Source of the DNA: Dentipellis sp. KUC8613
Taxonomy: Eukaryota > Basidiomycota > Agaricomycetes > Russulales > Hericiaceae
DNA length: 64,000 nucleotides
Assembly: GCA_002286715.1 (NCBI GenBank)
Contig: NSJX01000005.1
Span: 811,959-875,958 of the forward strand
Direction: 5' to 3'
The first letter of the stretch is position 1, and each line of letters begins with the position of its first letter. Below are positions 1 to 10,493 of the stretch, piece by piece. Made by a program: the position numbers and the translations under genes. Under the pieces are notes generated by a model. It was not told the origin of the DNA. It made no database searches and saw only the letters and a program-made list of their open reading frames with translations.

Positions 1-24
1 TTATAGATTAGGATGACGGTCTCA

Positions 25-46
25 GCAGGCGCTTAATTTAAGCGCC
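25..46. repeat. Short palindrome GGCGCTT-n5-AAGCGCC
   Basis: A perfect inverted repeat with 7-bp arms lies about 70 bp before the first codon of the PB1/ZZ gene. The same arm pair recurs, with a longer spacer, upstream of PAF1 at about 36549-36581. It could be a dyad regulatory site or chance. Confidence 0.35.
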
Positions 47-114
47 CGAGGACCTTGCTGCGGAGGGGCAGATCGTCTCAGAGCTCCGTTTCACGCGTTC
101 GCAACTGCGGCGCA

Positions 115-3100
115 ATGCCCACCAACTCGTATTCCTCGTTCAGTTCGTCTTCAGATCAAACAAACGCTTGGTCCGACAGGACACTGGTTGTGAAATGCAG
201 CTATTTCGATAGGACGAAGAAGGTCACTTTTGGCTCGGCTCGGACATGTACGTACGATGCGTTGATGTTACAGGTGCGTCTCGCAAGTATATTGGGCAGA
301 TATGCGATAAATAACACCGTGATTTTCTCCCCAGGTGGAGAAGGCGTTCTTATTGGCGTCACGGACTTTCTCAATCAAGTGGACAGATGACGATGGGGAA
401 GAAGTAGCCATTCGCACGGACGAGGAGGTGGTCGAGGCTATCCGATTCTACTGTCCACTCGACGAGCGAGTTGGATCTTCTGGCAGCTCCGATATCTCGT
501 ATCGTAGCCTGACGCGCTCCAGCAGGATCGTCATGAAAATACAGGTCGTCGTCGAGTACGACGGTCCTGCCCTCTCAGACACCGCGTCGTTGGCTAGTAC
601 CGACGAATTTACGAATCGCAGCGGCAGCGAGCGGCCCATGTCTCTGGATATTCCGCACTCGGACGACCTAGATGATGACGCCGTAACCATTAGCTCAAAA
701 GACACCGGCAGCAGCCAGGATGTGCAGCGCAAACCGGACTCGCTCCTCAAGAAGCTTTTTTCAAGGCCCTCGCGTTCCGCACTACGTCTTCCATCACGAA
801 ACGGGCAACGCTCACGATCCCGGAACTCGGACAATGGCACCTCGGATATACATTCTTCGTATCGACAATCCACGGAGGGAGATTCTGCTGCGTATCTGAC
901 AGACCATAGCAGGCAAACCGGCATGGCACCTTCTGCCTCGTCCTCGAGGCGCTATCCATCGGATCCGTCCGCCGTATTTGAGCGTCTGAAGCTCGAGGAC
1001 CAGCCGGAGCACACACTGACCCCCCAGCGCTCTATCGTAAGCCCGGCGTGGATACAAGAGCAAGCTCGTCTTCAAAACATCAGGCTAGGTATCCCGCACC
1101 CTCCATCGGACGCCGATACCTTCTCTCTCAACACCGATCACACCATGACCTCCGACGACGTCGATGCTCACTTATCGAAACCGAGCAAACCGATACTTGT
1201 CAAGGCCCATGAAGGCGGGAAGACATATTGGCAATACAATGCGGACTTCCAGGACAACTTGGGAGAGAGCTCCAGTTTCGAGTACGATGCCAGCGCCAGC
1301 GACAATGTTCATGGGCATCGTGAACGGCCGATCTCGATGACCACGGTCACGGAAGAATCTGGCGGCATCCTCTCCTCGGGCTACCCAGTCTCCACGGAGA
1401 GCTCGAGCAACCGCATGTCCTTATCGCAAACATCGGAGTCCCAGGAGATTTACTATACCCAATTACTAGTCCCCGACGAGGTTACGGCTTGCTCGGAATG
1501 CAAGACCATCCTGGACTCGATGCGATACGTCTGCACGACGTGCGGCGAGAAGACCCCCTTGCCTAGACAGGAGCTGGAGGCGTTGCTGGAGAGCGGTAAA
1601 GGGAAGGCGAAATCCACGAGTCCCATGTATAAACACAGTTCAGGATCTGGCAGCACCGTGACCTACCCCCCACACGCCCATCGTTCGGCATCCTCGTCCT
1701 CGACGGCTTTCTCTGCAGCCGACACAGAGATATACCCTCCGCCGCCATTCTCAAAGCCCCTCCCTGATTTACCGTCCACTTCACCTACCCTCGTCGGCGG
1801 TTCGTCCGCCCATTCACAGCAGCGTAGCAATTCGTCGTCGTCTTCCTCGTCTTCGACCTCGCGCACTTCCGGATACGAGCTGTGTGCTATGTGCATCCAG
1901 AAGAGTGGCATGTACCACGGGGTCTACCCAGACGAGGAAACGGTGTCGTCTATCGGAATGGGCGGAGGCAGCCCACCATCTCCACAGGTGTTGTCTGCCC
2001 GTTTACGTCGTGCGCCAGACCGACAAGGCCAATTACGACATGCCTACTGCGAGAAGATGTGGGAATTCAACGGCTGGGTGGACATCGGTGAGCCATACTT
2101 ATCTGCGCAGCGGCCGATAGCGTCTTAATAACACCATCTTCACGCTAAAAGAGCACGAAGAGAGCCATGCGCAGAAGTGCACGGTATGCAAGTCCGAGCT
2201 GCATGGAACGCGCTACAAGTGCGCCTCATGCGACGCGTACACGTTGTGTCGCGCTTGCTATAGGTGACTGACATGTTCCGTTCCTTCTCCCGCTTCACCT
2301 CCCTTCTGACCTGCGATCTGCTGCGCAGCACGATCCACAACATCCACCCGATTCACGCGTTCCTGGTCATGCCCGACAAGCCAGTGCGCTCGCAAAGCGC
2401 GCCGGACGTTCTATATCGTCCCGTGACGGTCGATGCTGCGGATGATCAGTGTGAGTACACGTATAAAAGCCGCTTCTATCACACTCTCACCGCACATGTA
2501 CCTTCGCGCAGCAATGACCCATCCAGGCATCAAATGCTACCAGTAAGCCGCTACCATATCTCCATCTCTTCTCCGGAACTCAACCGCTGTTCAGCTGCAT
2601 GCAGGACATTATCGGCGCCAGATTCCGGTGCATCGACTGCTCGAGCGTCGACATTTGCTCGAACTGCGAAAGCGCCGGCCTTCCAGGCGACTTGCATACG
2701 TCGGAGGGCGGGCACGACTCGTCGCACGTCATGCTCAAGGTACGTGCTGCTGCTACTGCTGCGCGGTACATCGTGTACCGGTGCCGATACACGGTTCTCA
2801 CCGGTGGACGCGGGCGCGTTCTTTCCGACAGATCCCCCGGCCCCTGCCTGTGGTCGAAGTCGAGAACTTGTCGCGGCACGCGCGCAGTCTGCAAGATGGG
2901 GGCGACGGTCTCGTGTCGTCGCTACTGCGTTCGAGTCCTGGGAGTGCCTCGTCAAGCTTTGCCAAGACCATCGTTGATGGCGGGGGCGGAGATTCCAATG
3001 ACCACCTCATGCTCTGCAATTCGTGTGGCGAGGTGCGTACCATGCCATGGTATTACTATCCGCTTGTCTAAGCCACTCGCAGTCTATCATCGGAGTGAGA

Positions 3101-3848
3101 TACCAATGCCTATCCTGCCCGTCGAAGCCGACTTCGTACAGTCTGGTACGTGCAATGTCGACCCTGGCGACGAAATTCAGTGCTCATTATTCTTTATCTC
3201 GTAGTGCGCATCGTGCGAGAAAAAGTCATATCAAGTCCACGACCCAATGCACATTTTCGTCAAGCTCGACCGCCCCGTCCACAATCCTGCCCCTCTTCAG
3301 TCTGAGTTCCCGATCATCCCCCCAGTGTAAGCACTCGCCTTACCAACACCTCTTTTCACCGCATGGTTTTTGACCACCGTCGTATTTTTAGGTATAGCTC
3401 CCCCGCTGGGCCCCAGTCGCCCACAGTCTCTTCGGACCCTGAAGGTGGGTATTTGCACGAATTATCTTCATATGTTTCCTCGCAGTGCTGATCACAAAGA
3501 GTGCAGACTACCTCAAGACACTGCGGCACCCCCGCGCATACTGTGACCGGCATATGGAGCGGATATACGGCAAATGGCTGCGGTGCATGTATTGCGCCCA
3601 GGGCAAGGATCTGTGCACGAAGTGCGAGGCCATCGACTCACACGACAACACGCACGTATTCCTTGAGTTCAAGGCTCCTGTGGATATGCCTTCCTTCACG
3701 TACGTTCGTTTTCCTTTCCCCCCCTCGGGCGGATGTGCGTGATGGACTGATCATTGACCCTCGGTCCCATTGCAGTCGCCTGTTTGGGCTGGATGGCGAG
3801 AACGACGAGGGATCGCCGATTCTGCACGAGCCTGTATACTACTCATAG
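115..3848 (+). CDS. NBR1: NBR1/p62-type selective autophagy receptor (PB1 + multiple ZZ zinc fingers)
   Basis: Multi-exon gene. The first ATG in frame with the PB1 domain is at 115. An intron at 274-334 joins the halves of PB1 (about residues 25-130), which includes the acidic OPCA-like stretch DDDGEEVAIRTDEE. A long Ser-rich linker follows, then several ZZ-type zinc fingers. These are CSEC...CTTC with a delayed ELCAMC half; CTVC...CASC...CRAC (about 2180-2262); CIDC...CSNC (2625-2670); CNSC...CLSC...CASC (3015-3220); and CMYC...CTKC (3590-3630). Joins I could place include 2088 to about 2150, 2543-2594 and 3062-3083; they restore family-like text such as HPIHAFLVMPDKP. PB1 plus ZZ repeats is the architecture of NBR1/p62 cargo receptors, which link ubiquitinated cargo to Atg8. 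I see no four-tryptophan FW domain before the stop at 3848 (...HEPVYYS). A further upstream exon cannot be excluded. The family call is firm; orthology to NBR1 is likely. Confidence 0.75.
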
Positions 3849-4096
3849 GCCAGTTTCTGTTGCGGTGTCGATTTACTAGCAGTTGGATCAGTGGAATTTT
3901 TATTGACCATTTCTCCCCGTCGCGTATCACCTCTATATCATGTATCGATTGCTTACGCTTGTAGTCTTGCTTTCTGTAATGAACCTGCTTTCTTGCTTTA
4001 CTCACAACTGCATATAGAATTTACAAGGAAAAAGAATACACAATGGACAAGAATGGTACTGAACTGCGGCGCACAGTACGCCCCATATATATGGTG

Positions 4097-4711
4097 CTAG
4101 CCCTTCTTGAAACCTATCGTGACGTTCAGCATGGAACTACATAGCAGACACACGGCTACGCACCTAGACGACGCCGCTCATAGAATAGATCAGTCCGACT
4201 TGCGCCCAGATTGACGATCTTCGGACAGCCATCGCGGTCCTTCTCTAGCCGCGTGCACTCCGCGCAGTAGTACGCATCGGAGATACCTAGGGGCGCTCGG
4301 GGTCAGTACGCGCAAAATCGTAACAGGAGAGGAGCATGGAAACGCACCAGGGGAGCCGCAGATGATGCACCGTCCTCCATACGTTCCGAAGTTGCACTCG
4401 TCACATATCCGGACGAGGGTCTCAGGTCGCACATATGAATCGCAGACGGGACTGAGTGCGGGGTTGACGTTAGTGAATAGAAGTAGCGCACAAATTCAAG
4501 GAGAGACGTACCACTTGCCGTCACATTTTTCGCAAAGACGTCCAATGGCTGTCGTGGAAATGCTCATGAGTACAAGGGTTGTGTTAGGCCAATGCAAAGT
4601 GCTCACCGATGCCAGGTTGCCGCCTGCACATGATCAAATCTATAACAAACGTTGAGGCCGCGCTTTCCTTCGAAGAAGCAATAAATACGCACCTGGGTGA
4701 TGCTTGGACAT
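4097..4711 (-). CDS. RDS3: Splicing factor RDS3 / PHF5A (SF3b subunit)
   Basis: Six short exons on the minus strand join to a protein of about 110 residues that follows PHF5A from end to end. It starts [16 protein letters not shown], continues [20 protein letters not shown] and [17 protein letters not shown], then [10 protein letters not shown], and ends [16 protein letters not shown]. All Cys-x2-Cys pairs that form the zinc knot are present. PHF5A/Rds3 sits in the SF3b core of U2 snRNP beside SF3B1 and helps hold the branch-point adenosine. Start codon 4711-4709. The last intron (about 4114-4153) leaves a terminal exon of under 20 nt encoding GFKKG and the stop at 4097-4099. If that intron were retained, the protein would end two residues after RRL. 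Expected size and conserved ends make this call secure. Confidence 0.95.
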
Positions 4712-5191
4712 GGTGAGTCGGTGAGGGTAGCGTTCAAAGAGGTGAAGCGCGTCAAGTTCAAGAGCTCTTGCAAGTTGTCCGCTGCCAATCCTGCTGAGTC
4801 AGCTGCTTATACTGCTTCACTGACTCAGCAGCAAGCTCGCAGGTGACCGAGGCGACGTGCAAGCCGAGCTTGGTAGAAAGCACCAATGCATGCAGGACGT
4901 TCAATCACGGAACCGTCAGGAATTCAGGTATAAAAATCGAGAAAGGGACCACGTGAATTGAAGCAAAAGTTATTAATTATTTGAATTGAGTACCACAGTG
5001 AAACGAATGAATTTACTACATATATGAATTAAAGTCGCTCAGATACACACTCTTTGGATCTCTTCGACGTATCTTGTCAATAATCTAACATACAACTGCG
5101 AGCGAACATAATTCGACCCCGTCCCACAGTAGAACAAACCAATGATCCTAGTATAGAATTTCCAGAATAAAATCCGCCATGTATTACCCGC
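4712..5191. other. Intergenic: RDS3 promoter side and PSO2 3-prime side
   Basis: 480 bp between the RDS3 start and the PSO2 stop. The part from about 4930 to 5170 is AT-rich and has no coherent reading frame. I see no repeat or RNA gene. Confidence 0.5.
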
Positions 5192-7946
5192 CTACCAATA
5201 GTCCAATGTCCGATACGGCACAACACCTGGCCCCCTCTTCTTTTTCTCCGCCTCCCATCGCGCCACCCACGTAGCGATCTTGCCTCTGCTGCTCTCGCTT
5301 CCGACATTGACGGTCGCGACAATGCGCGCCCAGTCGAGCGAGAGCGCGAAACACGTGAGCTCGAAGAACGAGCTGTGTTCTGAGTATGGGACGCCGAAGA
5401 GCTGGTGCGTCGCCGTGCTGTTGCGCATCGGGCGTAGATTTGTGCAGGTGAACTCCTTGTGGGGAAGGTGGGAGACGATGGAGGCGACGGAGGGAGCGGT
5501 GTCGGTGCCTGCGGCAGGCGTGTATGTCCACCCGGTGGGGCGAAATGCGAGTGTTTTGCTCCAGTGACCTTTCCAGCGTTCAGTGTATTCCTTAATCCTA
5601 TCCGAAGATATGACGCCGAGCGGGACCAAGTGGACGCCAGCTTCGTAGGGATCTTTGGTCAGCATGGCATGGAGCTCTGGGTCTGCTTGACATCGAAGGA
5701 TAGCGGCCTTGCGTGAATCGCAATATACTTTGGTTCGTAGTGCTTTGGCGACAGCTGTTACATAGGTCAATAAGTCTATCCGACAAACGTTGAGACAGCA
5801 CGGACCTTTCACGACACGTTCTTTGCCGATGGAGTACGTCCTGCAGGGCCGATGTGAGTTTCAGGTCGTCGGACATCCCCGCGCGATATACGTACCCAAC
5901 TACGACGAGTGTCCTCTGAATCTTCACATTTCCCTTATCCTCCGACTTTGGTACGATAGTGAACCAGTCGTCCATGGTCTTGGTGCTGCCATTCCCCTTA
6001 ATCGCGGTAGCCACGGACTCCCCTGAAACCACTTTCTTTGCGAGGTCTGCACATGCGGAGATGACTTGCGCTTGAGAAGGGAAAGTGTACTTCGGGTTGA
6101 GATATGTTGTATCGAGGTAGATGCAGTCCAGCCGCTTCCCTTTGACAGAAGGATGCAGCACGTGCTGGGGCGACGCCCTGAAGTCTCCGCAATGAAGGTA
6201 ACGAAACATCCGCGCAGAGCCAACGAATGGCGATTTGTACGAGCTATCGCCTGCATCGATTGTCTGTGGGCCTTCAAATAGGAAGAGTGAAGAGCCCGGG
6301 CCTACAGATTTCAGTGGTCAGCGACAGATATGCATCATATGAAGAGACAGGTGCGGACAGTGATTTGCCTCGATCAGGGTGACCTTCACTCCGCCCGTAT
6401 TCGGGATGGTCGTAGGGACGTCCATAGGCAACGGGTGCACCCACTTGCGGTCGACCGAGAGCATGTGGATAATCAGATTCGCGGTACCCTCTGGTAAAAT
6501 GCATAGCATGTTCAGTACTATAAAATGGGCGGAAGACACAATTTGACCGACCAGAACAGTATATTGGTCCCGCTTTCCACTTTGACGATAGATTTGTGTA
6601 ATGATCCGAATGTGCGTGTCTGTATCGTCATTCGTAAAAAAGGGGGGCTCATAGAGGGAGCGAGACTACGCACGTCAAAAAGTAAGCGGTCACCCCCGGT
6701 ATCGCACCGTACCGAAATGCGTCTACGGCAATCGGCATGCCCGTCATTACTTTGTAAAAGGGTGCTTTCCGACGTCCGCCATTGCCCTTTGTCGGGCGGA
6801 AATTGCGGTCTTCGGCAACGGTCGCCTCTTTCCATGCTTCGTTTTCTTGGTGTGAAGACATGAGAACGGAGAACGCGCTTGTCTTGGAGGGCGAGTGGTT
6901 TGCCGAAGAATTTGAGTAAGAAGATGGATTATGCTCCGGCTTCGAAGGGGACATGGATGTGTCCGCACACTTGTTCATATGGTCCTGGATTTCCTGTTAT
7001 TTGAACGCAGGTTATGTCCTTCAGATGCAGGCAAGCGGAAAAGTTGAAAGATGGTACATACAAGGGCTTGCAGATCCTTCAACAGTTTTCCGCAGATTGG
7101 ACAGTTATCCACCTCCGAATCCGGGTCTAGGTCGATGACGTCCTCGACTTCTTCATCCTCACCTATCTGCGAGTCGTTCTGCCCTGCATCGTCGCCTACA
7201 GGGGCCAGTTCATCGTCTCCCATGCCCCATTCATCGTCTATTTCTATGATCTCGTCTGCGACGAGCTGAGGCGTGGTTTCAGGTATGGGTGAATTCCGAG
7301 ATGACAGAGTGGTGGAAGTATCCGCGTTAGACGCAGACCGGCTAGGCTGCAAGAGGATCGGGACGCCCCATGAACTCGAAGAGATAGAGTCTACTGCATG
7401 GGAAGCCGGTAGAAGGCTCTGAGACTCGGCGCGCTTCGAAGGAAGTAGCAGCTTAGAAGGCTTTCCGAAGGACAGTACACCTTCGCTACTCGAGGCTTTC
7501 AGGCTTGAGTTGCTTGAGGCCCGCACGATTGAAGGACCTGGTTGAATGAGGTTGATCGAATCCTTGCAGTCGTCGCTCGCCTCCTTCTTGACCTTCTTGT
7601 TCGAGCCAGCGCACCTTGTACCAAACATTTCGACAATCTCTACATCACTTGACGCGTCGTCCGCCCTGCGCTTCCCCTTCGAGACTCCACGCGAGGTATG
7701 CGTTGCGACTTCCTCGTCGGATTCTATGACAATGATCTCTGCATCCGGTGGCGGCACGTAGCTCGCGCGCTGTTTGCCCTTCGCCTTCGTGCTCAATCCA
7801 TTACCGCTGGCGGACGGCTTGAGCGGCTTCAGAGCCAGTGAAGGAGAGCGCGGTTTCTTCTCAGACGATGCTTTGAAGAACGCGTGCAAGGTTCCCGATT
7901 GTGATTTGTTTCCAGAGCCGGGTGTTCGAGGTTTTGGTGGACGCAT
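5192..7946 (-). CDS. PSO2: DNA interstrand-crosslink repair nuclease PSO2/SNM1
   Basis: Minus-strand gene starting at ATG 7946 with a long first exon (down to about 7040). That exon encodes a disordered, Ser-rich and acidic N-terminus ending in a UBZ4-type zinc finger: CPIC...KLLKDL, then HMNKC in the next exon. The metallo-beta-lactamase fold follows. The HAHSDHY motif is rebuilt exactly across the intron at about 6638-6674 (YFLT | HAHSDHY). Downstream are IEANHCPG and LHCGDFRAS, then the beta-CASP region with [11 protein letters not shown] and [12 protein letters not shown], and near the end the late conserved [12 protein letters not shown] and RTLDYW. This family of 5-prime exonucleases unhooks interstrand crosslinks in the nucleus; the N-terminal UBZ probably binds ubiquitinated PCNA. 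All metal-ligand motifs are intact. It is divergent from the aminotransferase gene with 518 bp between starts. Confidence 0.93.
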
Positions 7947-8464
7947 TTGATGATAAGAATTAGGGCACTTTCGGGGCCTCTACGTAGCAATCACGAAGAC
8001 TCGGGCTTGTGAGTACCCGTAGGATAAAGGTGAGGGAGGCAAGACAAGCACCTGCGACGCGCGGTGTAATTCAGGAGGCGTTCGTTTCTTGTGTCGGCCG
8101 ACCGGCCGGCTCCTGACGGCGTGCCGTCGGCAATGTCCTCCGGCTGCCTACTCAGGAGGTTCACCAGTGACGACTCTCCCTCAACGCGTAGTGCTGCACC
8201 CTCGTACGTACAAAGGAAGGAAGACAATGTCTTGCGGTTCTTCTAGAGACATGTATCGCGCAATTCTACGCCCAGTTGTCCTCACATGCGTCGTTTGGCT
8301 CTCACAAGAAGAAGCAAGGCTAAGCCTCAAGGCAGACGGGACGGGCTGGATATGACATCTGCATCTGGCCATGGGGCACTAGATAAGTATCCTGACTCAC
8401 AGCGCCGATTGGTTGTCCTATCGTCGCATAAATACCCTCCACCACAACGCCGACTGGAACAATC
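7947..8464. promoter_or_regulatory. Shared divergent promoter region PSO2 / aminotransferase
   Basis: 518 bp separate two divergent start codons. On the aminotransferase side an ATTGG (inverted CCAAT box) lies at about 8407-8411 and a TATA-like CATAAATA at about 8427-8434, some 30-60 bp before the ATG. The short reading frames here show no family features and are not called. Confidence 0.5.
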
Positions 8465-10255
8465 ATGGCACCCGCACTGACTGTCGAGAACGGCGCTGCG
8501 ACTACGGCGAAGAAGATCGCAGACAGGCCGACTGCGCTCCTGCACCGTACACCGTGGCGCCCGCCCGTTGCTTCCTCTGCGGATGGTATCTATATCACGC
8601 TGGAGGATGGCCGTACCGTCATCGATGCCGTAGGCGGCGCCGCTGTTTCGTGCATTGGGAACGGGCACCCAGTTGTGAAGCAGGCTCTGAAAGATCAGGT
8701 CGACAAAGTGTCATGTAAGTCTTAATTATGTGCCTCTGCGATCCAACTCATCGCTTCGGCAGATGTGTACAGCATGCAGCTCTCTAATGAGCCCGCTGAG
8801 GAACTCGCGGAATACCTCGTTAAGTCAAGCAATGGCGCCTTCTCGTTGGTCGGATTCAGCTCAGGAGGTAAGACGGTTCCAACGTGCTTCATATAGCATC
8901 CCCTTACCTATTGTAGGCTCTGAGGCCATGGAATCTGTCATTAAGCTCTCGCGCCAGGCATGTGCATCTTATGACGCCGTAGCACGTTTAGAGACTCATG
9001 GGCTTTTGCAGTATTTCTACGATACCAAGCAGCCGCAGCGCAAGAACTTCATTTCGCGGAACCTCTCCTTCCACGGTAACACTGTCGGCACGCTTTCCCT
9101 CTCGGGACACCCAGCTCGCCGCGCGCCTTATGAAGCTGTCCTCAACAACCACGTCTTCCACCACGTCTCCCCAGCTTACGCCAAACGCTTCCAGAAACCC
9201 GACGAGACGGAAGAGCAATACGTTGAGCGCCTGCGCCAGGAGCTTGAGGACAAGTTCCTTGAGCTCGGACCGGATACGGTCATCGGATGTAAGTGCGGCC
9301 TTTGCGAGGCGAGGATCTGATGCTCATCGACATCGATTGCAGTTGTCGCGGAGACCGTGGTCGGTGCGACTACCGGCTGTGTCGCCGCCCCGAAGGGGTA
9401 CTTCAAGGCCATGAAGTCTGTTTGCCGGAAGTACGGCGCACTGTTCATCCTCGATGAAGTGATGTCCGGCATGGGACGTAGGTCACACTAGCTCTAGAGC
9501 GATTCGCGCCGCTGAATGTGGAACGCAGGCATGGGAACGCTCCATGCATGGGAGAGCTTTGGAGACGGCGAAGCGCCTGATATGCAGGCTGTTGCCAAAG
9601 GTCTCGGAGGCGGGCAAGTACTTCGCTTTACATGATCGTGCATTGCGTGCTCACCTGTGCTCGCCTACTTATAGATACGCCTCGATCGGCGCCGTGCTTT
9701 TATCGCAGCGCGTGGCAGACGGTATCCGCGATAGTGCCGGATTCATGAAGCACGGACACACCTATCAGGCATGCCTCCTTCCTTCGCCGCTGATCATGCG
9801 TTAATTTCTGCCTCGAACAGTCGCATCCCCTGGCCTGCGCCGCGGCGCTTGCGGTGCAAAAGGTTGTTGCCTCAGAGAACCTTCTGGAAAACTGCCGCAC
9901 GCAAGGCGCGTATCTGGGCCAGCTGCTGCGTGAGCGCCTGCAGGCGCCCAACGCGCTTGCGGCCCCGTACGCGTTTGATGTGCGTGGCGGCGGCGCATTC
10001 TGGGCCGTCGAGTTCGACTTTGCTGGCGCGAACGTGGACTTCAAGGGCAAGCAGTTCGCGATGATCGTGCAGGCGAGATGTCTCGAGAACGGGCTGATCG
10101 TGATGGGCATGACTGGTGGCGCAAATCTGGAGGGCACCAAGGGCGACCATATCATCTTTGCGCCGGCGTACAACATTACGAAGGAGCAGGTGGAGAAGAT
10201 TGTGGACGTATTTGTGGAAAATGTAGAGGGGGTTTTGCGAGAGTCACTGGCGTAG
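8465..10255 (+). CDS. Class III (PLP-dependent) aminotransferase
   Basis: About seven exons starting at ATG 8465 (MAPALTVENGAA). The text follows fold-type I, class III aminotransferases: an N-terminal GGAAVSCIGNGHP, SGGSEAMESVIKLSRQ across an intron, LSFHGNTVGTLSLSGH, then VVGATTGCVAAPKGY, and the cofactor segment FILDEVMSGMGRMGTLHAWE. This is followed by PDMQAVAKGLGGGYASIGAV, where K of AKGLGGG is the expected Schiff-base lysine, and HGHTYQSHPLACAAA. The C-terminal domain is one long exon ending at 10255. Such enzymes move an amino group from an omega-amino acid or amine to pyruvate or 2-oxoglutarate; the substrate cannot be read from the sequence. The closest type by motif is the beta-alanine/omega-amino acid:pyruvate group. 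All catalytic residues are present and there is no targeting peptide. Confidence 0.9.
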
Positions 10256-10472
10256 AAGCACAAAGGGAAACATTGTATGTACAGCACCAAAGCAGAGGGA
10301 GTAACAGAGGAAATGTGACATCACACTGGGGAGATCAGCCACTGTCACAGTGACTGGGGCCCTTGACCCTTACGCTCTCGCATTAGAAGCGAGTCGTCCT
10401 GCGAGTCGTCCTAAGACTTGCTTTTCTATTCTCTTTTCCTACTCTCATCATTCAATAACTTGCGCTGGATCG

Positions 10473-10493
10473 ATGGCTGGACGCAGGCTCTAA
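10473..10493 (+). promoter_or_regulatory. Upstream ORF (6 codons) abutting the UFD4 start codon
   Basis: An ATG at 10473 opens the six-codon frame MAGRRL, whose TAA stop (10491-10493) is immediately followed by the UFD4 ATG at 10494, giving TAAATG with no gap. It would favour termination-dependent re-initiation or leaky scanning. It applies only if transcription starts before 10473. Confidence 0.6.

Noticed and set aside
7991..8227. Minus-strand 78-codon frame upstream of PSO2
   Set aside because: No family features; lies in the divergent promoter and lacks a splice link to PSO2.
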